From the NCBI GenBank assembly GCA_002794465.1, contig MTSL01000128.1, positions 1 through 41,527 on the forward strand: a DNA stretch of 41,527 nt. The letters run 5' to 3'. Made by a program: the position numbers and the translations under genes. This document shows, in pieces, positions 16,431 through 25,144 of the stretch (its first letter is position 1; each line of letters opens with the position of its first letter). The notes beneath the pieces were generated by a model. That model was not told the DNA's origin, did no database searches, and saw only the letters and a list, made by a program, of their open reading frames with translations. The DNA comes from Paramicrosporidium saccamoebae (taxonomy: Eukaryota; Rozellomycota).

Positions 16431-18677
16431 ATGAAGGTTCCTACTGCGTCTATTATTGCGCTTGCGGCGTGTTTGCTGAGCACTGTTAGTGCAGTCATCG
16501 ATAGCGAAACCCACTATGTCTTGCAAATCAGCGGGAGTGGCAACTATGAAGTGGTTCCTAAACAACCGAGTGCTGCCGATTGTAAGACACCGGCTGCCAA
16601 CTTGAATGCTAATCCATCGTTTATTTGCCTTGACCAGAAACACTTTCTGAAGGGTGAGCACTTTAAAGACGTCAAGTTGAGCGATGCCGTTCTATCACTG
16701 TTGTTCCAATATGCCTCGGGCAATGATAGTGATGCGAATTCTCAAGTGAACAAAGATCTCTTGGCTAAGGTCGCCGGTAACATTGGAAAGGACGTTGACG
16801 TGACTTATGGCCAAGCGCTAGGCCAGTGGTACCCATATCTGCCGGCCAGTTTCTTCTCAAGCCGCAAAGGAGATGTATCCGCTCTCCTCAAGGCGGCCCA
16901 AAACAAAGGTCAATTGAAGGCTATGCTCAACAAATTGGACGCTTCACTTGTAAAAGAGTCAAAGGAAGAAATCTTTACCCAAATGAAGGCCCGCCAGTTA
17001 GAGATGAAGAGTTTGGATGACAAGATTCAGGTGGCCCTGTTAAATGAAGCCGAGGGATGCGTGGCACTAGAGGCGGAACAGCTCTCTGGCTTTGACTCTA
17101 ACAGTTTTACCAAGCTTACCCATGGCTGTCTCTCGGCCATAAGCGACATTTCAACCTATTCCCACTGGAATGTTGGGATCCGTAGCATTCCTTCGACGGT
17201 CTTCAATAACGACATCGAACTGCACGCCGATGCATACAAGTACATGACTGTGAAACAAATTTCCGCGTTGGGCAAAACCGACCCAGATAAGAATGAAAGC
17301 TGCAAACACGTTCCGCTTGGGCACTACCTCCAGGGAAATGGTGCCGAGATGACCCCCAAATGCTTCGCCGCTGCGCTAAAGGGATATATACCTGGGACTG
17401 ACCCGCTCGGGAAGACTTTCAACTTTCTCCCCGCCAACATCCTCTCAGAGGTCACTGAGAATGATCTTGTGCTTAAGCTTGATGCGGAATGGCCATACAT
17501 CTCTGTTGAGCAGAAGAAGCATCTCTTTGAGGGGAAAAAATGTGCCGATGTTTCCGCAAAGGCGCTTCACTTCCACAACCACTTTGCCATTTCTCAGGAA
17601 TGCTTTGAGGAGCTGCCGAGTGAAAGCAAGCCGCTAGCAGTCATCCATGCCGATTTGCCGGACACGGCCTTGGCAGATGTCGACGCTAGTGAAGTTGCCA
17701 AGTGGGAGGTGGGAGACCACAAGGGCTTAATGGTCCTTGAGGTTGCCTCTGAGCGTCCCAACATTGGTAAGCTATTGGAACATGCAAGCACCAAAGTCAA
17801 TGGCGAACATATATGCGCGCTCGTGGAAGATGCTGATGAGCTCAAGGCTCTCCCAGTCATCCAAGAATATGGGACCAAGGCATGCTTTGAAGCTATGCAG
17901 TACAAGGTGACGTTGAATGATCTCAAAAAGTTCGCCCCGAATGTCGAAAAGGTCATTTCGGTTGAGGCGCTCATCAAGGACCTGGATCCCGAAACGGGCT
18001 ACAAGGACTTGAGCCCCAAGACCCTCGGAAGACTGGCCAAGGTTAGCACCATCTGCTCGGCCATGACCCTTCCGATCTTCAACGGACTCTCTGATGAGAC
18101 GCACCGAAAATTCCCAGCTGAATGTATGAGCCAACTGAATTTCTTGGGCGATATCCCAAAGGACACCATGACCAAGATTAACAAGGAGGCCTTTGCCAAC
18201 CTGACAGCTGACATGGTTGCCAAGATCCCAGCTGATCATCTTACCGAAGAGCAGTTTGGAATGGCTGGTTCCGGAGTCAGTGACTCGAAAAAGCATCCAG
18301 CCAGCCTGTGGACTAATGCGACTATGGCGAAATTCACTTCTAGCAATGTACGATACGTTCATGCGTCAGCGTGGAAGGCTGCCCCTGCTGACGCCTACTC
18401 GGGCTTATCAGAGCACGCTTTCGGCTCCATTGAGCCCAAGGACATGGAAGAGATGACTCATGAGCAGATTAGCCAAGTTTCCGAGGCAGCTCGTCTCAAG
18501 CTCACTGTGGAGCAGGCCAAACATTTGGGTCTCAAGGTCACTGATGGCACCCACCCACTGACTTCGATTGCCTCTCTCAAGGGCCTTTCCGAATCGGTCA
18601 GCAAGGCAGTTCAGACGCGCATGGCAGCCACTCCGGCAGCACCAGCAGACGCTCCTCCCTCAGAGGAAAAAAAGTAG
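16431..18677 (+). CDS. Large secreted cysteine/repeat protein, paralogue B
   Basis: A 748-residue protein with signal peptide MKVPTASIIALAACLLSTVSA. It is a diverged paralogue of the protein at 11881-14163: same length, same early motif (a cysteine, then a short stretch with N/F and a second cysteine, as in DCKTPAANLNANPSFICLD), same alternating cysteine/helix body, and same C-terminal module starting HPASLWTNATMAKFTSSN. The C-terminal repeats (SEHAFGSIEPKDMEEMTHEQ) have a period of about 11-12 residues. It ends in an Ala/Pro-rich segment and EEKK. No transmembrane or GPI-like tail. The promoter has a TATA box and many CCAAT boxes, which suggests strong expression. Function unknown. Confidence 0.7.
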   Translation: MKVPTASIIALAACLLSTVSAVIDSETHYVLQISGSGNYEVVPKQPSAADCKTPAANLNANPSFICLDQKHFLKGEHFKDVKLSDAVLSLLFQYASGNDSDANSQVNKDLLAKVAGNIGKDVDVTYGQALGQWYPYLPASFFSSRKGDVSALLKAAQNKGQLKAMLNKLDASLVKESKEEIFTQMKARQLEMKSLDDKIQVALLNEAEGCVALEAEQLSGFDSNSFTKLTHGCLSAISDISTYSHWNVGIRSIPSTVFNNDIELHADAYKYMTVKQISALGKTDPDKNESCKHVPLGHYLQGNGAEMTPKCFAAALKGYIPGTDPLGKTFNFLPANILSEVTENDLVLKLDAEWPYISVEQKKHLFEGKKCADVSAKALHFHNHFAISQECFEELPSESKPLAVIHADLPDTALADVDASEVAKWEVGDHKGLMVLEVASERPNIGKLLEHASTKVNGEHICALVEDADELKALPVIQEYGTKACFEAMQYKVTLNDLKKFAPNVEKVISVEALIKDLDPETGYKDLSPKTLGRLAKVSTICSAMTLPIFNGLSDETHRKFPAECMSQLNFLGDIPKDTMTKINKEAFANLTADMVAKIPADHLTEEQFGMAGSGVSDSKKHPASLWTNATMAKFTSSNVRYVHASAWKAAPADAYSGLSEHAFGSIEPKDMEEMTHEQISQVSEAARLKLTVEQAKHLGLKVTDGTHPLTSIASLKGLSESVSKAVQTRMAATPAAPADAPPSEEKK

Positions 18678-18723
18678 ATGCATGAGTGCGTATTGTATCA
18701 TAGAATGGGCTTGTAACTAAGTA

Positions 18724-18729
18724 AATAAA
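18724..18729 (+). terminator. poly(A) signal
   Basis: AATAAA 46 bases after the stop of paralogue B. Confidence 0.55.
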
Positions 18730-18902
18730 GACAAGGGCTGAAATTTATCAAGTGTGGCGCGTGGTAATCTATCAAGTTATTAGGTTAGCAAGTTACCAAG
18801 TTGAGAGGGTATTGGGTCATTATTAAATTTGATCCAACATCATGCAGTTAAGGATGGGGTCGGGTTGGGATCGGGACCCGTCCGGCAATTGACAACACTC
18901 GT

Positions 18903-19412
18903 TTAAAGAAGAGACTTGATTAGAGTGTTCATGCAGTTAGGATTCGATTTAAACAATGCAGTGGGTTTAAAGATGAGAGAATCAGTCAGAACGACTGGAA
19001 GGTTTTCGACATTGGCGACTAGAACACAACCCATCTTTTGTAGACAGTGAGCCAATTCTTGTTGATGATTATCCATCAAATCTTCATTTGGGACCAGAAT
19101 GAGCTTGGGGATGCGACGAGCGGCATTGTCAAAGATGGGCCCACGTAGTACATCCAGGACAGTACCGCTGCCGGCATGGCCAATGACAATATCGGCTGTC
19201 TGGATGCGGCTCTCCATGTCCGAGATGTAAGTTTCTGGACGAACCTTGGCCGCTGAATGAGTCATCTCGCTGGGGATAGGGGATTGTCCGTGTTGGAGTA
19301 TTATCTCAACAACACCTACATGCTCAGCTGCAGCTTGAAACTCTTTCGAGTAGATTCGGGTTACGAGCGCATCGAAGCGGGTGGTTCCGACCGTAACTAA
19401 CAGTACTGTCAT
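18903..19412 (-). CDS. ALG13: UDP-GlcNAc transferase catalytic subunit ALG13
   Basis: Cytosolic catalytic subunit that, with membrane subunit ALG14, adds the second GlcNAc to dolichol-PP-GlcNAc in N-glycan synthesis at the ER. The 169 aa match yeast Alg13. Family features: N-terminal LLVTVGTTRFDALV, the ADIVIGHAGSGTVLDVLR block, and KLILVPNEDLMDNHQQELA. The start is the ATG at 19412 (MTVLLVTVG); the in-frame GTG further upstream is unnecessary. N-glycosylation capacity agrees with the many NxS/T sites in the secreted proteins of this window. It is head-to-head with the DNAJC21 homologue. Confidence 0.93.
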   Translation of the reverse strand: MTVLLVTVGTTRFDALVTRIYSKEFQAAAEHVGVVEIILQHGQSPIPSEMTHSAAKVRPETYISDMESRIQTADIVIGHAGSGTVLDVLRGPIFDNAARRIPKLILVPNEDLMDNHQQELAHCLQKMGCVLVANVENLPVVLTDSLIFKPTALFKSNPNCMNTLIKSLL

Positions 19413-19437
19413 GTCACTGCAAGGGTCAGTTGTCTGA
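19413..19437. promoter_or_regulatory. 25-bp gap between divergent ALG13 and DnaJ starts
   Basis: A second head-to-head pair with almost no space between start codons. Confidence 0.55.
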
Positions 19438-21001
19438 ATGGGAAACACTAGCAGTAGTGGGGGGAATACAACAAAAGCCGTGGCTACAAAGCAGAAATGT
19501 TATTATGAGCTGCTGGGTGTTTTGCAGGATGCGACTGGTGACGAGCTCAAGAAGGCATATCGACAAAAGGCGCTTCTCATGCATCCAGACAAGAATCCAC
19601 ACCGACTGGAGGAGGCGCACCACGAGTTTGCCGCAGTGCAAGCCGCCTATGAAGTGCTGAGCGACCCACAAGAGCGTGCATTCTACGACCGACATCGCTC
19701 ATCCATCCTGTCGCAGCACCGTCGAAGGGAGGATGACGATGCACCCGACCTGGACGACCTTGTCAAATACTTTAATACAGACGTATATGAGGGCTTTGGA
19801 GACGGTCCCAAGGGCTTCTTTACTGTCTATCGCCAACTGTTTGAGTTTCTGGAAGAGTTTGAAGCGGAGGAAGAGCTGGACCGACATGGCCACGACTACC
19901 AGCGTGGACGTCAAACTGGCCCTAAAGCAACATATACTTCGTTTGGGAGCAAAAACGCTCCCTACGAGCCAATGGTTCGACAGTTTTATGACAAATGGCT
20001 CCATTTCATCTCCAACCGCACCTTTGACGAGGGCGACCGCTATCAGCCCACTTATGGCGACAATCGTCGGATGCGACGTGCCATGCACAAGGAAAACAGT
20101 AAAGAACGCGACCGACAACGACGCGAATTTAGCGACACAGTGCGTGAACTCGCTGCCTTTGTACGGAAACGCGACCCGCGCTACGTTGCTTTTCAACAAA
20201 ACATTAAAGAGAAAAGGGAACGGGAGGAGAAGGAGCGAAAGGAACGTGACCGAGTGCGTCGTCAAGAGGAAGCAGCCTCGTTTGTGGAGCAGGACTGGAA
20301 TGCCGTCGGCTTGGAGCAGCTTGTGCGAGCTCTCGATGAAAGCGACGATGACAGTGAAGAGACTGATGTTGAGATTGAGGAAGAATTTTACTGTGCTCCG
20401 TGTCGAAAACTGTTTCGAAATCATGGACAATGGAAAAGCCATGAAAAGAGCAAGAAGCATAAGCAAACTCTCTATTCTCTAGGATTTGATATTGACAAAG
20501 AGACGGAGCGGGAGGTAGAGGAGGGAATGGATGAGGCGGTATCAAGGGAGACTGAGCAAGAGGTTGATTCAAATGCGACGATATCAAGNNNNNNNNNNNN
20601 NNNNNNNNNNNNNNNNNNNNNNNNNNNNNNNNNNNNNNNNNNNNNNNNNNNNNNNNNNNNNNNNNNNNNNNNNNNNNNNNNNNNNNNNNNNNNNNNNNNN
20701 NNNNNNNNNNNNNNNNNNNNNNNNNNNNNNNNNNNNNNNNNNNNNNNNNNNNNNNNNNNNNNNNNNNNNNNNNNNNNNNNNNNNNNNNNTATCCCTCTCC
20801 TCCGTATCAATCAGCAAACCAGAGAAAAAGGTCAAAAAGAGTCGTCGTGCAAAAAAGACGGAAGATAAGCCAGAGGAATACAAGTGTAATGTCTGTCAAA
20901 CAATATGCGAGACGCGAAATAAGCTATTTAAGCACATTGAATTGGAAGGCCATGCCCAAGCCGAAGTTGAACACAAAAAGACTTCTAGACGGCGTTTGTA
21001 A
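19438..21001 (+). CDS. JJJ1: DNAJC21/Jjj1 J-domain and zinc-finger protein, interrupted by an assembly gap
   Basis: Ribosome-biogenesis co-chaperone that, with Hsp70 and Rei1, helps recycle shuttling factors from pre-60S particles. The J domain spans about residues 21-90 (CYYELLGVLQDATGDELKKAY, HPDKN motif, YEVLSDPQERAFYDRHR). A conserved middle (FYDKWLHFISNRTFDEGDRY, then MRRAMHKENSKERDRQRREF) and a charged helix follow. The first C2H2 finger is YCAPCRKLFRNHGQWKSHEKSKKH. After the gap comes a second, YKCNVCQTICETRNKLFKHIELEGH. The frame after the gap differs by one from the frame before, so the 201 N are an estimate or hide an intron. The N-terminus MGNTSSSGG fits an N-myristoylation signal (Gly2, Ser6), odd for this family. 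Confidence 0.9.
20589..20789. other. assembly gap (201 N)
   Basis: Run of unknown bases inside the DNAJC21 homologue, in the acidic linker between two zinc fingers. Confidence 1.
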
Positions 21002-21121
21002 GTGGGTCTCCCACCATTGTCTCATATATTCGCGCACTATTCGCGCGCTATTTAATCTCAATCCATACCATTTATAAATATCGTAGACTTTACTCACTAG
21101 ACACTTCACACTGATAAGAAG

Positions 21122-22267
21122 CTATTTATTCAAAGTACGGACATTGGAAGATCGGAAGGGCCGGAGGGGTCGGGAGGAAGACTTCCGAACGGGACTGGAG
21201 AGAGCCAACAAGGGCTGTGAGACGTCCAAGGCGGCCAGACCGCCGATGGCAGGCGGCATGGACTCGAGAAAACCTTCCACATCATCCCATTCCTCCAGAA
21301 CAAACGGCTCAGTCTCGCGCATAAAGCGGATCGCTTCAGCAGGCAGCCATTCGTGCAATTCCTCCTCCGTCACCTGCTCCATACACATGAGCCGCAATAG
21401 CTCAATGTCCTCATTAATGAGAAAGGGCGAATCAAATTCGAAAAAGTATTGGGAACGGTCCTCCAACATTTCGCAATGTACACGACAATCACGCGGCGCA
21501 TTGATGAGGATAAAGGGCAGTTGTAGCTTGTCAGAGGGTGGAGCATGCAGACTGGCAGTAGACAGCACGGTGGGCGGGGGAATATCGACGGTATGGTCAT
21601 CACAGTCGGCGTTACGACGGATGAGATTTTTAAGGGCAGCCAGACGCTGCACCAACTCGCTCATTGTCTTGCGCTTTTCCTGAACACGTTTTTCAGCAGC
21701 TGCAATAGTCTCCTCCAACTGTCGCATTTCAGTAGCCGTCTCATTGGGCAGGCCCAGCCAGCGGATCTCTTTTTTGTCTTTGCGGATTACGTCAATGGCC
21801 ATTAGCACATTGAGGGCATCATATACGCGACGTCGAATGTTTTTATGGTCACATTTACCCACCTCCTTTCCAATCTCTTGCACTAGCTCATCAGCCACCT
21901 CGTTGTATGTTGTAGCACCCTTTTCTTCCACCTTGGCACATACTCGCGTGCTGAAATGGCGCAGACCTTTGTCGCCCTTGGCTGGAGTTGCACCCGGACT
22001 ACTGCCATTTTCTGCATTAGTACTGACGCCCTTGGTCGGCCGTTTCCGTAGCGGCAATGCCGGCTTGGGCGGGGGAACTGTCGCATTGGGTGCTATCCGC
22101 ACTGGAGCTCTTTCGCCGGCCATGTTCGCTGCTGCAAGTACCGCATCGAATGGCGATTCGAGCCGCTCCTCGGAACACGTCCGTTTCGTCAATGGCGCCA
22201 ATGCCACCACGGTGCCTGTTGGTAGCAGTCTCTTCCGTCGAGCCGGACTATCTCGCCGTAATTCCAT
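21122..22267 (-). CDS. E2F dimerisation partner (DP) transcription factor
   Basis: DP subunit that pairs with E2F to control G1/S genes. It has 381 aa from the ATG at 22267; upstream in-frame codons reach a GTG but no ATG. The DNA-binding winged helix is nearly invariant: GLRHFSTRVCAKVEEKG, YNEVADELV, CDHKNIRRRVYDALNVLMA with the RRRVYD contact motif, then KKEIRWLGLP. A leucine-rich coiled coil for dimerisation follows (about 175-215), then the DP-type marked domain (LQLPFILINAPRDCRVHCEM). The E2F/DP system is kept in animals, plants and early fungi but lost in most Dikarya. The AATAAA lies in the last two codons (AAT AAA TAG). Confidence 0.93.
   Translation of the reverse strand: MELRRDSPARRKRLLPTGTVVALAPLTKRTCSEERLESPFDAVLAAANMAGERAPVRIAPNATVPPPKPALPLRKRPTKGVSTNAENGSSPGATPAKGDKGLRHFSTRVCAKVEEKGATTYNEVADELVQEIGKEVGKCDHKNIRRRVYDALNVLMAIDVIRKDKKEIRWLGLPNETATEMRQLEETIAAAEKRVQEKRKTMSELVQRLAALKNLIRRNADCDDHTVDIPPPTVLSTASLHAPPSDKLQLPFILINAPRDCRVHCEMLEDRSQYFFEFDSPFLINEDIELLRLMCMEQVTEEELHEWLPAEAIRFMRETEPFVLEEWDDVEGFLESMPPAIGGLAALDVSQPLLALSSPVRKSSSRPLRPFRSSNVRTLNK
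21125..21130 (-). terminator. poly(A) signal within the last DP codons
   Basis: AATAAA on the minus strand is read as Asn-Lys just before the TAG stop. Confidence 0.5.
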
Positions 22268-22552
22268 GTGGATGGATGGGCGCGCAAGAATTGTCACCTG
22301 AAAAGGAATAAATGCTTTTATGACGTATGGGTTGAAGTTGGGATGAAGGGGGTTGGGAGTATGTAAACTAGGTAGAGATTGGGTATGAGGTATTGGGTGT
22401 GGGATATGAGGGATTGAGTATTAAGAGCTATGAGCTATAAACTAAGAGTTACAAACTGAATAGTATGTATGTGTTGAATATGGAAAATAGGGCTCGAGAT
22501 ACAAAGTTTTATTTATCATTTTAAGTGTCCTCTCCATTCAAAACTTTTCCAG
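22268..22552. other. intergenic, degenerate G/A/T-rich repeats
   Basis: 22340-22480 contains loose repeats of GGTATGAGG/GGGATATGAG and GAGCTATGAGCTATAA. The minus strand has no ATG upstream of the DP start in this stretch. The SWIRM gene's poly(A) signal sits at 22508-22513. Confidence 0.5.
22508..22513 (-). terminator. poly(A) signal of SWIRM gene
   Basis: AATAAA on the minus strand, 40 bases after the stop. Confidence 0.55.
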
Positions 22553-23296
22553 TTAGTTGGGCATGATGAGATACCAATCCACTTCGACAGGATTTCGCAC
22601 AGTGTCCATGTTAAGAGGAGTTTGGGGCATCCATCCACGACTTACAAAATAGTCATACAACTTGCCTGTCTTGTTTACGTCAATATGCAGCATTTTCTGG
22701 GCTGCACTCTTTTTGTAGAATCCCCGTTGATGATAGTTCTTCAGCAGGGTCTCTCGCGATTGGAAATATTGCAAGGGATATAGTCGTAGTGTGGAGCAGG
22801 TTTCAAATTCGCTCTCATCCAACAAGGAAGATCCAGGTGCCATGGTAATGTCAAGGGGCATGCCTGCTCGACTGGGACCACTGCGACGACGGTGCAAGAC
22901 GGCCTCGTACCAAATGCGTCGCTCCGAGACACCCGCTTCAGCACTATCCTCTGGCAATGGCTCGCCCATTGGAGCTGGAGAGCGGGTCACTGTTGGACGC
23001 GCAGTCTGACTAAAGTTGGGCGAGCCTAGACTGGTGTCGCTATTGTCGTCGTCTGATCGCATCCGATGCGAATGTTTCTTCCTCTTCTTCTTGAGACTTG
23101 TTCCCTCTGTCCGCTGTGACGGCTGCTCCCAGGGCATAAAGGGTTCAATAACAATGATCCCATGCAGGATCTTGTCTGCCACTGAGGCAAGCTGCTTCAG
23201 CGATCGTTGTGGTTGATCCTGCTTGCGTCGACTTTTGTGGATGGATGCATCGATTGGTGTATTGACACGAATCACTGGGATGGATGGATAAGACAT
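22553..23296 (-). CDS. SWIRM-domain protein (fungal Fun19-like)
   Basis: A 247-residue nuclear protein. The C-terminal 85 residues form a SWIRM domain of the Fun19/YOR338W type: CSTLRLYPLQYFQSRETLLK, FYKKSAAQKMLHIDVNKTGK and LYDYFVSRGWMP. SWIRM domains bind DNA or histones in chromatin complexes. The N-terminal part is disordered and basic, with a KKKRKKHSHR patch that can act as a nuclear localisation signal and an acidic DDDNSD stretch. Fun19-like stand-alone SWIRM proteins are mainly fungal, which supports a fungal source. A CCAAT box lies at 23387-23391. Confidence 0.85.
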   Translation of the reverse strand: MSYPSIPVIRVNTPIDASIHKSRRKQDQPQRSLKQLASVADKILHGIIVIEPFMPWEQPSQRTEGTSLKKKRKKHSHRMRSDDDNSDTSLGSPNFSQTARPTVTRSPAPMGEPLPEDSAEAGVSERRIWYEAVLHRRRSGPSRAGMPLDITMAPGSSLLDESEFETCSTLRLYPLQYFQSRETLLKNYHQRGFYKKSAAQKMLHIDVNKTGKLYDYFVSRGWMPQTPLNMDTVRNPVEVDWYLIMPN

Positions 23297-23436
23297 TGTT
23301 GTGAGTTTTACAGTTCAAAAGACTACACTGTACGACCCGTCTACAACCAACAAGAAAACTCCGACGTAAACAATCGTCTTGATCGACCAATCAGCAGAGG
23401 GCGACCAGGTGTTATGTGAGCGATACAAAAGAGCCA

Positions 23437-23520
23437 GGGTGTATAATGTAGTGTGATGTAGTGTAGTGTGGTGTAGTGTAGTGTGGTGTGATATAGTGTG
23501 GTGCGATATATTGGTGTAGA
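23437..23520. repeat. TGTAGTGTGG-type minisatellite
   Basis: Irregular 5- and 10-base units (TGTAG, TGTGG, TGATA) within a 478-bp stretch (23297-23774) that has no gene signal. Confidence 0.75.
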
Positions 23521-23774
23521 TGCAGGTTATGAAAATAGGTTATCGCAAGACATTTCATTTAATTAGACTCTCGATGATACGGTCTGAGGTCTGATGAGGG
23601 TGAACACTTGGAAATGGGGCGCGTTTTGACATGGCTTAATTATGAATCCCTTCAATAAGGCGTCACTCCTTTCAGTCTCGATTTTAATTCATCCCCAACA
23701 CTAATATCAATTCAACACCAACTTTATCCTCAAACTTTAGTGCTATTAGTGCCACTCATATTTTCACAGAATTG

Positions 23775-24902
23775 TTATATCCGCATAATTGTAATCTGAT
23801 CGGTGGAGGTGACGCCAATCCAATCGGGAGAGGAGGCGGTCCAGAGAATGGATTGTAATGGCACAGGATCGAGCATAGAGTCGGTTCCATTTTCAGCCAT
23901 CGCCAGCGATGACCCCTCAAAGGCCCATTTACAGCCGGGCAGCTTGTCATACTCGGCCAAGTCCCACAGCCGCAGCGTGTTTTCGTCGGCTGTCATGATG
24001 TGGGAGGAGGAGGAGGGTGACCAACGCAGAGCTACTACCGGCCCTGAATGGTCCATGAGCTCTGCTGCGGGAACACTCGGCATGCGAATGTCCATGACTA
24101 CGGCTTTGCTCGAGTCGGCAGCAAAGGTGGCCAGATAATTGGGGTCGTTTGGATTCCATTGCACCCGAAGGAGCGGACGGGCATCTGCGCTTTCATAAAT
24201 AATGGTTGAATGATCCAATGTGCGCGTATCAAAGAGTCGCAGACTCCCATCGGCTCCAACAGAGACAAAAGTGTCAGTGGAGACGGGTGAGAAGGAAACG
24301 TCAAAAACCTCCTTATCGTGGGCAATCAATTGGGTCCTAATGCTTCCCGTCTCCAAACACCAAACAGTACAGGTCGTGTCATAGGATGCTGTGACCAGCA
24401 GAGTCGGATCCAATTTGTTCCAATCAAACGATGTGACTGGTGCGGGGGGATTAGTGTCGCCGTTACGGTCCATTGCGCCAAAGTCTTCGCTTGCCCGACG
24501 CGGCGTTTGTCGACTGACGAGACGGCCGGTCAGTGTGTATCCAGGCTCACCCACCTTCCAAATGTACACGCCATCCCCGCTGGCTGCCAAATACTCGCCA
24601 CCCTTTAGCTTTCCCGGACTCCAAAGTAGCTTTGTGGCCACATATTCAATGGGCAGGGCGTCCACAGTGACCTGAAACTCGGAGGAGGAGGGCGATGGCA
24701 AGGAGAGCACCTGAATGTAGTTGTGCGAAGAGGGAAGGAAGGAGCCCACGGCGAGGGTGCAAAAGGAGGCCGATGACCAGTCGCAAGCATAATGCGGCCA
24801 AGCCGTACTTTTTCGTTTCATGGTGTGACTGGAAAAGGGTGTGGATCCTTTAACGTCGACGGCATTGGGGAGAGAAAATCTCCCCTTGACCTCTGCAGTC
24901 AT
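23775..24902 (-). CDS. DCAF7/WDR68 (HAN11, TTG1 orthologue) WD40 protein
   Basis: WD40 scaffold that binds DYRK-type kinases and CUL4-DDB1 in other eukaryotes. Identity rests on long near-identical blocks: PAPVTSFDWNKLDPTLLVTAS, DTTCTVWCLETGSI, TQLIAHDKEVFDVSFSPVS, SVGADGSLRLFDTR, LDHSTIIYE and PDWIGVTSTDQITIMRI at the C-terminus. Several WD repeats are visible from about residue 70 to the end. The ATG at 24902 gives 375 aa; the ATG at 24821 (MKRKSTAWPHYACDW) gives 348 aa, nearer the 342 of the human protein and aligned with its start, so it is the better biological start. Intronless. Confidence 0.92.
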   Translation of the reverse strand: MTAEVKGRFSLPNAVDVKGSTPFSSHTMKRKSTAWPHYACDWSSASFCTLAVGSFLPSSHNYIQVLSLPSPSSSEFQVTVDALPIEYVATKLLWSPGKLKGGEYLAASGDGVYIWKVGEPGYTLTGRLVSRQTPRRASEDFGAMDRNGDTNPPAPVTSFDWNKLDPTLLVTASYDTTCTVWCLETGSIRTQLIAHDKEVFDVSFSPVSTDTFVSVGADGSLRLFDTRTLDHSTIIYESADARPLLRVQWNPNDPNYLATFAADSSKAVVMDIRMPSVPAAELMDHSGPVVALRWSPSSSSHIMTADENTLRLWDLAEYDKLPGCKWAFEGSSLAMAENGTDSMLDPVPLQSILWTASSPDWIGVTSTDQITIMRI

Positions 24903-25144
24903 GACCGTCAAGTACGACAAATTGATTTATTTAAGATAAGGAGGGTGATGGTACAAATAGTGAGTCGGTGTTAACAGTAAAAGGGTCTGTCTGGGTCGGA
25001 CTCGCCGATAATAAGTGGATGCTGTTTAGCAGGGTCATTTTAATCACTATAACTCGTAGTTTCATAAAATCTCAACCAACCAACCAACCAACTAATCGCT
25101 CATGCTATTTAGATGCTATCCCCAAATCGGAATGGATTTATTGG
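24903..25144. other. short intergenic region with AACC repeat
   Basis: An (AACC) run of about five units is at 25074-25093. The poly(A) signal of the next minus gene is at 25137-25142. Confidence 0.5.
25137..25142 (-). terminator. poly(A) signal
   Basis: AATAAA on the minus strand two bases after the stop of the 25145-26947 gene. Confidence 0.6.

Noticed and set aside
19699-20466. 255-codon minus-strand frame opposite the DNAJC21 homologue
   Set aside because: It mirrors the codon pattern of a clearly identified plus-strand gene and has no domain, start context or poly(A) signal of its own.
22268-22320. Intron ending TTTTCAG just before the DP start
   Set aside because: The acceptor looks good, but there is no ATG on the minus strand between the DP gene and the next gene's end, so an upstream coding exon is not supported; a 5' UTR intron cannot be excluded.
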